From Amycolatopsis sp. (GTDB taxonomy: Bacteria > Actinomycetota > Actinomycetes > Mycobacteriales > Pseudonocardiaceae), in assembly GCF_025464955.1 (NCBI RefSeq), contig NZ_JAODNM010000052.1, forward strand, positions 1-64,000: 64,000 nucleotides of DNA, read 5' to 3'. The notes beneath the pieces are model-generated. The model worked only from the letters and a program-made list of their open reading frames with translations. It did not search any database and was not told where the DNA came from. Made by a program: the position numbers and the translations under genes. How positions within the stretch are numbered: the first letter of the stretch is position 1; every line of letters begins with the position of its first letter. This document shows, piece by piece, positions 16,424 through 23,940 of the stretch.

Positions 16424-16870
16424 TCAGCAGCGGAGGTCGGTCAAGGCGATGGGGTCCCCGGGGTCGGGCCAGTCACCGGTGCCGTGCCATCCCAGGGCCT
16501 GGGTGCACTGCGACAGGGTGGAGGCGCCGAAAGACCAAATCTCGACGGTTTTGCTGCCGCCACAGTTCTCATCCTCGAGGGTGTGTCCGCCATTGGTGAC
16601 GACGGACGTGCACGCCTGCCAGCTGCTGTGGGTGGAGCGGTAGCCGTCCCAGACGTACAGGTACGAGTAGTTCTTGCTGCAGCCCTTGTACTGCTTCACC
16701 GAGGCCATGGTCTGGCCGCCGACGGTGAGGTACGCGGTGCTGCCGATCTGGGTGACGCTGGAGCAGCCGGCCGGGGTGGAGGCCTGTGCGGTTCCGGCGA
16801 CGCCTACGAGGACGGGCAGGGCGAGGGCCGCGACGGTGGCGATCTGAGCCATCTTGGCGATTTTGGACAT
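16424..16870 (-). CDS. secreted DUF2690-like small protein (paralogue 2)
   Basis: 148 residues. The open frame reaches further upstream, but ATG 16870 follows AGAAGG and starts a standard signal peptide (MSKIAKMAQIATVAALALPV, cut near AQAST), so it is the start. The mature part, CSSVTQIGSTAYLTVGG then SVKQYKGCSKNYSYLYVW, parallels the downstream paralogue; it ends DLRC. It is first of the four leftward secreted-protein genes, and spacings of 50-72 bp suggest one transcript or closely linked ones. Confidence 0.65.
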   Translation of the reverse strand: MSKIAKMAQIATVAALALPVLVGVAGTAQASTPAGCSSVTQIGSTAYLTVGGQTMASVKQYKGCSKNYSYLYVWDGYRSTHSSWQACTSVVTNGGHTLEDENCGGSKTVEIWSFGASTLSQCTQALGWHGTGDWPDPGDPIALTDLRC

Positions 16871-17243
16871 GTGGCTACCTTCTTTCTGGGGGTTGGACGG
16901 TGTTCCCGGCTGCCGGTGGGGCACTCCGGGGTGGTTTTCGGGAGGTGTGCCACGGCCGGCTTTTTGCCGATGCACAGCAGACTTCTGCCGGCAAGCGGCG
17001 AGGGGTCCCTGTTCTCCCTGCCGTTGCACAACATCCTCTCCGCCCCGGGTCGGAATCGTCTATGACGGCAGCTTGACGTTCGCCTGGCGTTCGGATCGGG
17101 ACCGGTACGGCACTGCTGCGGGACCGTGGTATTCACGGTGATGATGACCCGGAAAGCGGCAAGGTTCGTGGGAAATTTGCGCACTGGACAAGCCGGCTCC
17201 TCCCGAGTAGGTCTCGGCGGTCAGGCTGGTGGGGTGCGACGAA

Positions 17244-17317
17244 TCGCCATTCGAGTTGTCGCGCACCACGGCGTGGCACTGGTTCAAGGGTTCGGGGTTC
17301 GAGTCCCCGATGGCGCA
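17244..17317 (+). other. tRNA-like remnant (3' half recognisable), possible old attachment site
   Basis: A perfect T-arm (CGGGG-TTCGAGT-CCCCG, 17293-17309) is followed by ATGGCGC-A. TCGCCAT at 17244-17250 pairs with ATGGCGC at six of seven positions, giving a 73-nt tRNA-sized unit. The D-arm and anticodon stem do not fold properly, so it is not a working tRNA. A strong terminator follows directly. Such 3' tRNA ends are typical integrase attachment scars, and an integrase relic lies 0.4 kb away. Confidence 0.4.
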
Positions 17318-17321
17318 GGCA

Positions 17322-17357
17322 AAGGCCCAGGTCACCTGAGAAGGTGACCTGGGCCTT
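17322..17357 (+). terminator. strong hairpin after tRNA-like remnant
   Basis: Arms AAGGCCCAGGTCACC (17322-17336) and its exact complement (17343-17357) make a perfect 15-bp stem with a TGAGAA loop. This is the form of terminator often found right after tRNA genes, supporting a tRNA origin for the preceding sequence. Confidence 0.75.
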
Positions 17358-17508
17358 GGTGATTCCTGAGTTGGTTCTTCCGTCTCCTGACTATCCATTG
17401 TGGTCTCTGGCGAGCCCGAGAGGGTTGGGCGGCATCGCCTTCAGCTTGGATTCATCGCAGGGACCAGCCCGGGCTTTTCATGGGGTGTGATGTAAGTCTT
17501 GCCCTGAA

Positions 17509-17658
17509 ATGCTCACGGATTTGGTCGCGGAGGGCAGGCTGCGTCCGAAGATCGGCTGGGCGAGCGATTGGACCGAGACACCCGCGGCGTTCGAGGCTCT
17601 GGCCGGGCGGAAGGTCCGCGGCAAGGCCGTGCTGACAGTCGGCGCGGTGACACCATGA
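17509..17658 (+). pseudogene. zinc-type/MDR alcohol dehydrogenase C-terminal fragment
   Basis: 49 codons reading EGRLRPKIGWASDWTETPAA, then FEALAGRKVRGKAVLTV and a stop. This is the C-terminal helix-strand of quinone-oxidoreductase-type medium-chain dehydrogenases (typical form LAAGRLRPxIG...ALxxRxVRGKAVL). The catalytic and nucleotide domains are absent, so it is a scrap left by deletion. It overlaps the minus-strand frame of the integrase relic. Confidence 0.6.
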
Positions 17659-17678
17659 CGGCGGCCTGTTGCTGGACA

Positions 17679-17927
17679 ACGGCGCAGCCCGAACGCGTAG
17701 ATCGTCTTCATCAGGGCGGCTCCCGCGACGCTGGCAACGATCCTTTCTTGCCCCGCCCCCGAATCTGCGCCCACCCGATCATCAGCGGCGTCGAACAGCC
17801 CGTGCAACTCGTCGTAGGTCAACGCCCGCCGCGCCGGTTGCCCCTCGAACTCCGCCGCGCGCGTCACGGTGTTCCACTCGTGACAGAGCTGCGAGGAACC
17901 ATCCCGAGCCGGGTCGTCTGTTGTCAT
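17679..17927 (-). pseudogene. tyrosine-recombinase (integrase) fragment
   Basis: On the minus strand the frame reads HEWNTVTRAAEFEGQPARRA, then LTYDELHGLFDAADDRV, then ALMKTIYAFGLRR. This matches the junction of the core-binding and catalytic domains of large actinobacterial tyrosine recombinases, ending exactly at the first catalytic Arg motif (YxxGLRRxE). Immediately after it the dehydrogenase scrap begins, so both genes were cut here. No His-x-x-Arg or Tyr catalytic box exists nearby. Confidence 0.62.
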
Positions 17928-17986
17928 GGTGGGGGGCGAGCCCCCCAACAGCGCGGTGATCCGCACCCCGGATCGACGTGGCATGG

Positions 17987-18442
17987 TCAGGGCTGCGTTT
18001 TGAGCAGGGAGCCGTCCGGGCTGAGGGGGAACCAGGCGGTGTCGATGCCTGTGCCGTTGACGTCGCCGGGCACGCTATCGCCGACGTAGTAGTACAGCGG
18101 CCAACCTTTGTAGGTCACCTGGGTGAGGCTGTCGCTTTCCTTGGCCTCACCGAGCAGGGACGCGGTCACGCCGTCGCCGGCGGCGGCCTTCCCTGCCATG
18201 ACCGGCCACACCGCGACACAGTCCGCGTCGCACGCGGCCGGCTTGTCCTTGTCCTTGGTGAACGCGTAAAGCGTTCGCCCGGTCTGGTCGGCGAGTACCT
18301 GACCCACGGCCGTCTGGCTTACCTTCACCGTCGGAACGGTCGTCGTGGCCCCGTTCGTCGTGGCCTGCCCTGCGGTAGCGCCGCACGCGGCGAGCACAAG
18401 TCCCAGCAGTGGCAACGCAAACAGTGTGTGTCGAATACGCAT
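17987..18442 (-). CDS. lipoprotein with secreted-repeat (Lipoprotein_15/COG4315) domain
   Basis: 151 residues. Lipobox VLAACG after a short hydrophobic stretch; ATG 18442 follows GCGAGG. The mature part has the family motifs DQTGRTLYAFTKDKDKPAAC, CVAVWPVMAG and YKGWPLYYYVGD. Members are extracytoplasmic and of unknown biochemical role, sometimes tied to redox or stress. An ECF-type promoter identical in design to that of the divergent CHRD gene lies 41-68 bp upstream, placing it in the local SigL-like regulon. Confidence 0.85.
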   Translation of the reverse strand: MRIRHTLFALPLLGLVLAACGATAGQATTNGATTTVPTVKVSQTAVGQVLADQTGRTLYAFTKDKDKPAACDADCVAVWPVMAGKAAAGDGVTASLLGEAKESDSLTQVTYKGWPLYYYVGDSVPGDVNGTGIDTAWFPLSPDGSLLKTQP

Positions 18443-18482
18443 GAGAACCTCGCTTTGTCGGTTTTCCGTCAGTGCTAGCGGT

Positions 18483-18510
18483 GACACGGCCGCCTCCGTG
18501 AACCGGTTCA
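18483..18510 (-). promoter_or_regulatory. SigL-type promoter of the secreted-repeat lipoprotein gene
   Basis: Read on the minus strand: TGAACC (18510-18505), 16 bases, CGTGTC (18488-18483). It is identical in both boxes and spacing to the promoter of the divergent CHRD gene, and matches the TGAACC...CGTgtc consensus I recall for mycobacterial SigL. Confidence 0.8.
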
Positions 18511-18543
18511 TGGAAGTGGCCTGCGTCACATGGCCGAACGGGG

Positions 18544-18571
18544 TGAACCGTCCCAGAGCGCGAGCCGTGTC
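18544..18571 (+). promoter_or_regulatory. SigL-type promoter of the CHRD protein gene
   Basis: TGAACC (18544-18549), 16 bases, CGTGTC (18566-18571), about 98 bp before the CHRD start codon. Both boxes and spacing are the same as in the promoter on the opposite strand 34 bp away. Confidence 0.8.
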
Positions 18572-18669
18572 GTTGGTGTCGGAAGGCGGCAGCTTCGAAT
18601 GCGGCCGACCCGGCAAGCCAGGCGGGTACCTGGCGAAGTCAGATATCCAAGCCACGAAGGGGAATTCTC

Positions 18670-19668
18670 ATGTCTATCTTGAAGTCTATTGTGGATGGTC
18701 GACGGTTTGCGGTGGCAGTGGCGCTCGGCGCTGCGAGCATCTTCGCCGCCGGGGTCGCGGCTCCCGCCTTGGCCTCGCCGATGACCGCCGACCCGATGCC
18801 CGGGATGGACCACGGCTCGATGGCGGGTATGCCGATGACCGGCGCCGCGGCGCCGTCGACCCCGGCGAAAGGCCCGGCGGTCTTCCTCACCGCCGAACTC
18901 TCCGGTGCGCAGGAGGTCCCGGTAGCCGGCGGCCCCGCTGTGGGCGCACCGAACGGCAAGGCGGATGCGCTGGTCGAGGTCAAGGGCGACCGCGTCACGT
19001 TCGCCTTTACCTGGCAGGGCATCTCCGCGCCGACGCTCGGTCACATCCACCAGGGCGCGCCTGGAGTGAACGGCCCGGTCAAGGTGCCCCTGTTCGGTAC
19101 CGCGATGCCCGACACCGTCAGCGCGGCCGCCGGCCAGGTCACGGTGAGCGATCCGGCGCTCGCGACGACGCTGCGTACCGACCCGGCCGGGTTCTACGTC
19201 AACCTGCACACCAAGGAGTTCCCCGGCGGCGCGGTCCGCGGCCAGCTCAAGCCCTCGCACAAGCGCGGCAACGTGCTGTCGTTCATCCACGGCTCCGGTC
19301 TGCGGTCGCTCGACAGCGGCGGCCAGGAGGTTCCCGTCGCGAACGGTCCCAAGGTCGGCGATCCTGACGGCGCTGCTGCCGCGTTCGTCAACCCCCACGG
19401 CAGCACGGTCGGCTACTCATTCGCCTGGGTCAACATCGCCCCGCCCACTCTCGGGCACATCCACGAAGGACGCTTCGGCCAGAACGGCGCGGTCAAGGTC
19501 CCTCTGTTCGCCACGCCGATCCCGGCGAACATCTTCGCGATCTCCGGAGCCGCACAGCACGTCGACCCGGCACTGGTCACCCAGATCCGCCGCAACCCGC
19601 TCGGGTTCTACACCAACCTGCACACCACCGAGTTCCCCGGCGGCGCGGTCCGCGGCCAGCTCTTCTGA
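18670..19668 (+). CDS. secreted protein with two CHRD domains
   Basis: 332 residues; ATG 18670 after AAGGGGAA. Signal peptide cut near PALASP, then a short His/Met-rich segment (MPGMDHGSMAGMPM) that could bind copper or another metal. Two CHRD domains follow at ~70-195 and ~205-332. Each begins with a QEVPVAxGP motif and ends ...FYxNLHTxEFPGGAVRGQL, with PTLGHIHxG in the middle. CHRD domains occur in exported proteins of unknown chemistry. It is divergent from the lipoprotein gene under a matching SigL-type promoter and is followed by a terminator. Confidence 0.9.
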   Translation: MSILKSIVDGRRFAVAVALGAASIFAAGVAAPALASPMTADPMPGMDHGSMAGMPMTGAAAPSTPAKGPAVFLTAELSGAQEVPVAGGPAVGAPNGKADALVEVKGDRVTFAFTWQGISAPTLGHIHQGAPGVNGPVKVPLFGTAMPDTVSAAAGQVTVSDPALATTLRTDPAGFYVNLHTKEFPGGAVRGQLKPSHKRGNVLSFIHGSGLRSLDSGGQEVPVANGPKVGDPDGAAAAFVNPHGSTVGYSFAWVNIAPPTLGHIHEGRFGQNGAVKVPLFATPIPANIFAISGAAQHVDPALVTQIRRNPLGFYTNLHTTEFPGGAVRGQLF

Positions 19669-19713
19669 CCCGTCGAAGAACCACCACAACGCCAATATCC
19701 TCTCAAGATCGCC

Positions 19714-19755
19714 AGAGCTGTCCGGTCGTCACGGTGCTGACGGCCGGACAGCTCT
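19714..19755 (+). terminator. terminator of CHRD gene
   Basis: Arms AGAGCTGTCCGG (19714-19725) and CCGGACAGCTCT (19744-19755) form a perfect 12-bp stem about 45 bp after the stop codon. Confidence 0.75.
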
Positions 19756-20055
19756 GCTTCGACCGGGCCCATGGTGAGCGACAACGAGAACTCGGCGAGC
19801 TGACGGTTGTCGATCGGCTCCAGCATGTACATCGCCCACGACACTAACGACATTCTTCGGTTGGATCCGTGGGTCCCCTGCGGCCGCCGGGGACCCACGG
19901 ATACGACACAAGAGCCACTAACGAGATCACCCAGGTCCCGGGATTGCTCAACAGTGCGGATCTGACCGGTGTGGTGTGGTCACCGGCGTCGCACAAACAC
20001 CACCGCGGCCGACCTGACGTGGCGACCGCGGCGGTCGTTGGTCGTTAACGGAGAA

Positions 20056-20089
20056 GGCGATCCAGGCCGGCTTGCCGGCCTGGATCGCC
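20056..20089. terminator. perfect 16-bp hairpin
   Basis: GGCGATCCAGGCCGGC (20056-20071) and its exact complement (20074-20089) with a TT loop. It lies beyond the anti-sigma gene end in the leftward direction and is a strong bidirectional terminator candidate. Confidence 0.65.
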
Positions 20090-20122
20090 GTGGCGCTGCG
20101 TGCGCCGGGTAGTGAACATGGC

Positions 20123-20161
20123 TGAGGCGAGCCGCGCGAGGTGGACGCGCGGCTCGCCTCA
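20123..20161 (-). terminator. hairpin overlapping the stop of the anti-sigma gene
   Basis: TGAGGCGAGCCGCGCG (20123-20138) pairs perfectly with 20146-20161 around a 7-nt loop. The stop codon of the anti-sigma gene (20159-20161) is inside the 3' arm, so termination begins immediately at the end of the coding sequence. Confidence 0.7.
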
Positions 20162-20878
20162 CGCATCCGCGGTGACGAATGTGTGGCCGGTGTCGGTCTG
20201 TACCTGGATGGAGCCGACCTGGTCAGGGTCGATCAGCGCCGACCCATCGAGGTTCACCCCGTTGGTGGCGAGATTGGGCGATACCAGCCAACTGCCGGCC
20301 ACGACCTGCTGACCGGACCGGGACACCACGATGAGCTGGCAGCGCTGGCCGGCGGGAATACCCGCTACGGACGCGTTCACCCGAACCCAGCCCGCGGCCG
20401 GAGTGAGCGTCGCGGTCAGCCGTACTCCGTCCGAAATGCCTGAGATGGTCTTTGTGCCCGGCACGAATGTGGGTCCGCCCGTTGGCGCGGTCGGGGCCGG
20501 CTGAGGTGCTGCCGTGTTCTGGCCGGCACTGTCGTTCTCGCCCAGCAACACCCCGCCACCGATGGCGAGTACCACGGCGACGGCCGCGGCCGCGGTGCCG
20601 ATCGCCCGACGGCCGCGGCCGGCTGAGCGCCTTTCTTCCCGCGCCCCGCGCAGGGTGCGCTGTAACAACAGGTCACCACCGTCCGGGGGCCCATCCAGGA
20701 ATGCCTCGGGCGGAATCTCGCCGATGGTTTCCCGCATAGCGTTCACCGCCTCCAGTTCGCTGCTGCACTGGGCGCACTGCCCCAAGTGCTCGCGTACGTC
20801 GGCAGTCTCCTGCTCATCGAGTGCGCCGAGTGCGTAGGCGCCAAGAGCCTCGGTCTGATGTGGATCCAGCGCATTCAT
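20159..20878 (-). CDS. zinc-containing anti-sigma factor, RslA/RskA type
   Basis: 239 residues. The N-terminal cytoplasmic domain holds the ZAS motif H31-xxx-C35-xx-C38 (REHLGQCAQC), which binds zinc and clamps the sigma factor. One membrane span follows near 90-112 (TAAAAVAVVLAIGGGVLL). The exported C-terminal half is RskA-like (GVRLTATLTPAAGWVRVN, GQRCQLIVVSRSGQ). It overlaps the sigma gene by ATGA (20875-20878), so it is translationally coupled. In mycobacterial RslA the zinc Cys respond to oxidation; the same sensing is plausible here. Confidence 0.88.
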   Translation of the reverse strand: MNALDPHQTEALGAYALGALDEQETADVREHLGQCAQCSSELEAVNAMRETIGEIPPEAFLDGPPDGGDLLLQRTLRGAREERRSAGRGRRAIGTAAAAVAVVLAIGGGVLLGENDSAGQNTAAPQPAPTAPTGGPTFVPGTKTISGISDGVRLTATLTPAAGWVRVNASVAGIPAGQRCQLIVVSRSGQQVVAGSWLVSPNLATNGVNLDGSALIDPDQVGSIQVQTDTGHTFVTADA

Positions 20879-21429
20879 TCGGCCACCCCTTCCAGAACGG
20901 CCTGCCCAGGGCTGAGCAGTTCTCGCAGCCCTTTGATCGCATGGTGTGATCGCGATTTGACTGTGCCCGCCGGTATGCCCAGTTTCATCGCTGCCTCGGT
21001 CACCGTAGCCCCTCGGAAGTACAGCTCCACCAGGACTTCTCGGTGTGAGCCGGATAGTTTGTCCATCGCTCCCAAGACCACGGTCGTGTTGACGACCCGG
21101 TCGGAGTGATCACGTTCGATCGGCGGGCGGCCCGGTTGCTCGGCAACTTCAGCTGGTCGAGCCCCGCGCGCCCTCGCCTTGTCGATGACGATGTTGCGCG
21201 CGACAGTCAACAACCAGCCCCTCGTCGAGCCCTTGCCATTGACCAACACCTCTGGATGCTTCCAGGCTCGGAGCAGAGTCTCCTGCACCACATCCTCGGC
21301 AGCGGCACGATCATTGGTCAGCCTGGTCGCATAGGTGAGCAGCGCCCGGCCGTGCTCTTCGTATACTCCGCGGATGAGCGCCTCGTCGGCGTCCGCCTGT
21401 CGTCGGCGGGTCAACAGCGATGCCATCAC
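20875..21429 (-). CDS. ECF RNA polymerase sigma factor, SigL-like
   Basis: 184 residues. Sigma region 2 at ~20-85 (YEEHGRALLTYATRLT, AAAEDVVQETLLRAWKHP) and region 4 at ~115-175 (LSGSHREVLVELYFRG, LGIPAGTVKSRSHHAIKGL). Both the sequence and the coupling to a ZAS anti-sigma gene match the SigL/SigK group of actinobacteria. GTG 21429 follows GGAGA by 3 nt (ATG 21426 also possible). Its own promoter carries the same TGAACC-N16-CGTGT boxes as three nearby genes, so it is autoregulated and controls them. Confidence 0.9.
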   Translation of the reverse strand: MMASLLTRRRQADADEALIRGVYEEHGRALLTYATRLTNDRAAAEDVVQETLLRAWKHPEVLVNGKGSTRGWLLTVARNIVIDKARARGARPAEVAEQPGRPPIERDHSDRVVNTTVVLGAMDKLSGSHREVLVELYFRGATVTEAAMKLGIPAGTVKSRSHHAIKGLRELLSPGQAVLEGVAE

Positions 21430-21491
21430 GGTTCTCCGTCTTCCGCCACCATGGCTCCTTACAGTCGGCGCAGCATTTCGGAATCACCCGC

Positions 21492-21519
21492 TACACGGCT
21501 GGTCGCTGGGTTCGGTTCA
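21492..21519 (-). promoter_or_regulatory. SigL-type autoregulatory promoter of the sigma/anti-sigma operon
   Basis: On the minus strand TGAACC (21519-21514), exactly 16 bases, CGTGTA (21497-21492), ending 63 bp before the sigma start. It differs from the lipoprotein and CHRD promoters only in the last -10 base. Confidence 0.78.
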
Positions 21520-21769
21520 CATCCGAGTGCCGGGCCTGCAGATTGTATTGTTGATGCGATCGTTCGCGACGGCCGAAAGCAGGCCGTACCGTCCAGACAC
21601 GCAAAATGCTAGCCGACACACGTCCGGTGCCCGAAGTCAACGTCAGCCGGGGAGGTCTGCGGGGGCACCGGAAGCGATCGGGGATGAGCCGTTGCTGCGA
21701 TTGGCAATGGGATTGCGTGTACAACAATGAGCGTCGGCAGTCAGCGGTATCCGGCAACTCCAGAGCGAA

Positions 21770-22771
21770 TCAGCAGTTACGACCGCTGTTGACGCACGCG
21801 ACGATCTGCGCCTGCTCTTCGTCGGTCATCACGTCGATGTAGTCGGCGTGGTCGACCAACGGGCTGCGCAACTGATCCGGGAAGGTGTCGTTCGCGTACC
21901 GGGCGCCGAACGGCACGTCGTAAGTCAGCGTGATGCGCAGTTGCGCGATAGGGAACGTGCCCTGCTGACAGACCCCGCCGACGGTGGCCGGCACGACATG
22001 GGTGTAGTGATCGGCGCTGGACAGCGACGTCCCGTTCCAGCAGTTCGGAAACTCGAATATCCGCACTACCTGGCTGCCTTGAGGGCATACCGGATAGAGA
22101 TCGGTGATTCGGTCGGTGTAGCCGGTGCAGGTCCATCGCGGCAGGGACGGTGCCCGCGGCTCGGTCAACTCCTTGGCATCACCCACGGTGGCCCGCAGAA
22201 ACTCCGGCATTTCCACGACGTGCGTGACCGGGCTGCCGACGAACCGAATATCGACCTTTGCCGGCTCCAGAATGCGGCCCATGTTGCCGAACACCATGTC
22301 CTGGCCTTGCCCGTCCAGTATTCGCAGCACCGGCCAGTAAAACGTGGACCGGTCACCATTGGCACAGGTGGTACCAGCAGCAGCGAGACTGTCGTCGGTG
22401 GAGAACGCGTTCGTGGAAAGGTTGCCCACGTAGTCGTGCACATGCATGGCACCGTCGGAGATCCGAGGAGTGAAGATCACGTTGTCCGCGTTGCGATGGA
22501 TCGTGCCGGGACCACCGCAGTGCTCGGTGTAGCTGCCGGTCGACGCGCCCGCTGTTCTCGTCGCCGCTGAGTGCGAGAGCGCCACCGTCGTGATGTCCAC
22601 GTAATCCCTATTGCTTGGCCCCGAGCCGTCCGCTTGGTTGCCACTGGCCACCCGGTTGACCACGAAGGTCAGCACCGACACGCACACCAACACGGCGATG
22701 ACGACCGCCAGCACGACTGAGCCTCGCCCGCCTCGTCCGGGCAAACTGGGCAATGAGATAACGAAAGGCAT
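21770..22771 (-). CDS. membrane-anchored DUF1996 protein
   Basis: 333 residues. One N-terminal span (VVLAVVIAVLVCVSVLTFVV), then an exported DUF1996 domain from about residue 75. Its motifs are HVHDYVGNLSTNAFS, FYWPVLRI, PEFLRATVGD, WNGTSL and HYTHVVPATVGG. Members are secreted or cell-surface proteins of actinobacteria and fungi with no proven activity; the conserved His/Asp-rich face suggests an enzyme. ATG 22771 is preceded by AAGGA. No SigL-type promoter is found upstream, although it sits inside the regulon region. Confidence 0.82.
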   Translation of the reverse strand: MPFVISLPSLPGRGGRGSVVLAVVIAVLVCVSVLTFVVNRVASGNQADGSGPSNRDYVDITTVALSHSAATRTAGASTGSYTEHCGGPGTIHRNADNVIFTPRISDGAMHVHDYVGNLSTNAFSTDDSLAAAGTTCANGDRSTFYWPVLRILDGQGQDMVFGNMGRILEPAKVDIRFVGSPVTHVVEMPEFLRATVGDAKELTEPRAPSLPRWTCTGYTDRITDLYPVCPQGSQVVRIFEFPNCWNGTSLSSADHYTHVVPATVGGVCQQGTFPIAQLRITLTYDVPFGARYANDTFPDQLRSPLVDHADYIDVMTDEEQAQIVACVNSGRNC

Positions 22772-22940
22772 TCAAAAAATCCTTGTCATTCTGCCGGTTC
22801 GACTTTGAGTGGCAGCCACCAGACGAGCCACGGGAAGCTTGACACCCATTGCCGCACGAATTCAAGGCGGATGACACTTTTACTCAAGAATCCTGCCCGG
22901 AGCCACCCTATGTTGTGTGATGTTCATCTCACCTGCTCGC

Positions 22941-22968
22941 TGAACCGTTTTGCGGAGGCGCCCGTGTT
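22941..22968 (+). promoter_or_regulatory. SigL-type promoter of the duplicated crystallin-like protein gene
   Basis: TGAACC (22941-22946), 16 bases, CGTGTT (22963-22968), 54 bp before ATG 23023. It is the fourth site of this exact design in 4.5 kb. Confidence 0.78.
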
Positions 22969-23022
22969 TGCAGCGTCCGAAGCCACCGAGGCTTCGGAAT
23001 ACCACGTACTAGGAGCCTTCCC

Positions 23023-23655
23023 ATGCTGCGTAAGACTTTGCTTTCCCTCGCTGCTCTCAGCGCCATCGCCGGTGGAGTGCTGGGCGGCGCCGGCGCTGCC
23101 GTCGCGGCGACGTCGCCCGTCGGCGCGAGTGGCATCCTCGATTCGGGTGTCAATTTCTCCGAGCCCGACGGTTCGCAAGGTATCAACGGCGACGCTGGGC
23201 AGTGCATCGCGGTAAGCCTGAGTAAGACCGGGTCGTTCGAGTTCGTTTCCGGCACCATGACCCTGTGGACCGGAGCCAACTGCAACACCGGTCAGGCGAC
23301 GGTCATCAGCAGTGATGTCGCCGACCTGCCGGTGATCGGCTTCGGACAGACGCGATCCATCTTCGTCGGTGACAACGCCCCCAAGGTGTCGGCTGTCGGC
23401 GCGAGCGCGATCCTCGACTCTGGCATCAACTTCTCGGAGCCGGACGGTTCGCAGGGCATCGGTGGCAACGTCGGCGACGTCATCAACGTCGGAATCCCGG
23501 AAACCGGCTCCATCCAGTTCGTGTCGGGGACGCTGACGCTGTTCACGGGACAGAACGCGACCGGAAAATCCATCGTGATCAAGGCCGATGTAGCAAACCT
23601 CGGTACTCTCGGATTCGGTAACACAAAGTCCATCCGCATTGGGGCAGTCGCCTGA
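23023..23655 (+). CDS. secreted protein with two beta/gamma-crystallin-like repeats
   Basis: 210 residues; ATG 23023 after AGGAGCC. Signal peptide cut near AAVAAT, then two repeats of about 85 residues (~33-118 and ~124-210). Each opens GASxILDSGxNFSEPDGSQG and ends GFGxTxSIxxG. The repeat cores resemble beta/gamma-crystallin or killer-toxin-like folds; the family assignment is moderate. Only the first repeat has Cys (two), suggesting divergence after duplication. Expression from a SigL-type promoter makes it a third exported member of the regulon. Confidence 0.72.
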   Translation: MLRKTLLSLAALSAIAGGVLGGAGAAVAATSPVGASGILDSGVNFSEPDGSQGINGDAGQCIAVSLSKTGSFEFVSGTMTLWTGANCNTGQATVISSDVADLPVIGFGQTRSIFVGDNAPKVSAVGASAILDSGINFSEPDGSQGIGGNVGDVINVGIPETGSIQFVSGTLTLFTGQNATGKSIVIKADVANLGTLGFGNTKSIRIGAVA

Positions 23656-23675
23656 CGCTCGCCCTTCCAACCGCA

Positions 23676-23721
23676 TTCCAGTCCGACGACGACTCTCTGC
23701 GAGAGCGGCGTCGGACTGGAA
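23676..23721 (+). terminator. terminator of crystallin-like gene
   Basis: TTCCAGTCCGACG (23676-23688) pairs with CGTCGGACTGGAA (23709-23721). The loop contains a further CTCT/AGAG pairing. The stem starts 20 bp after the stop. Confidence 0.75.
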
Positions 23722-23730
23722 CGCCGAGGT

Positions 23731-23844
23731 ATGTCCAGGGCGCCATCGTTGCGCCATTTCACGGGGAACAAGATTCAGAACCTGTTCCCGGGCCAGGTCG
23801 CGATTCAGAACGACTCATCGACCACGTTCAAGATCACCGGTTGA
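23731..23844 (+). pseudogene. short frame, possible tail of a crystallin-like paralogue
   Basis: 37 codons ending LFPGQVAIQNDSSTTFKITG. The ending resembles the closing strand of small exported beta-sandwich proteins, but there is no signal peptide, the ribosome site is unclear, and the first residues look random. It may be a leftover end of a tandem paralogue. Confidence 0.22.
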
Positions 23845-23940
23845 ATCTCCAAACGCTGAGATCGGCTGACCTCCAACGGTAGCCTGCTGAATCACCGACG
23901 CCCCGTACCGAAACCGGTACGTGGCGCCAGTAGGCCGTGG

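Larger units (their letters stand above)
19669..20158. other. intergenic stretch with stacked perfect hairpins
   Basis: No supported gene. It holds the CHRD terminator (19714-19755), a 14-bp perfect inverted repeat ATCCGTGGGTCCCC (19865-19878)/(19889-19902), and then ACGACACAAGAGCCAC, a motif shared with the repeat block at 38.2 kb. A 16-bp perfect hairpin follows at 20056-20089. A short leftward frame around 19.75-19.85 kb has no start signal or family. Confidence 0.5.

Noticed and set aside
17244..17317. Functional tRNA gene
   Set aside because: The T-arm and acceptor nearly fit, but no D-arm or anticodon stem can be drawn with acceptable pairing.
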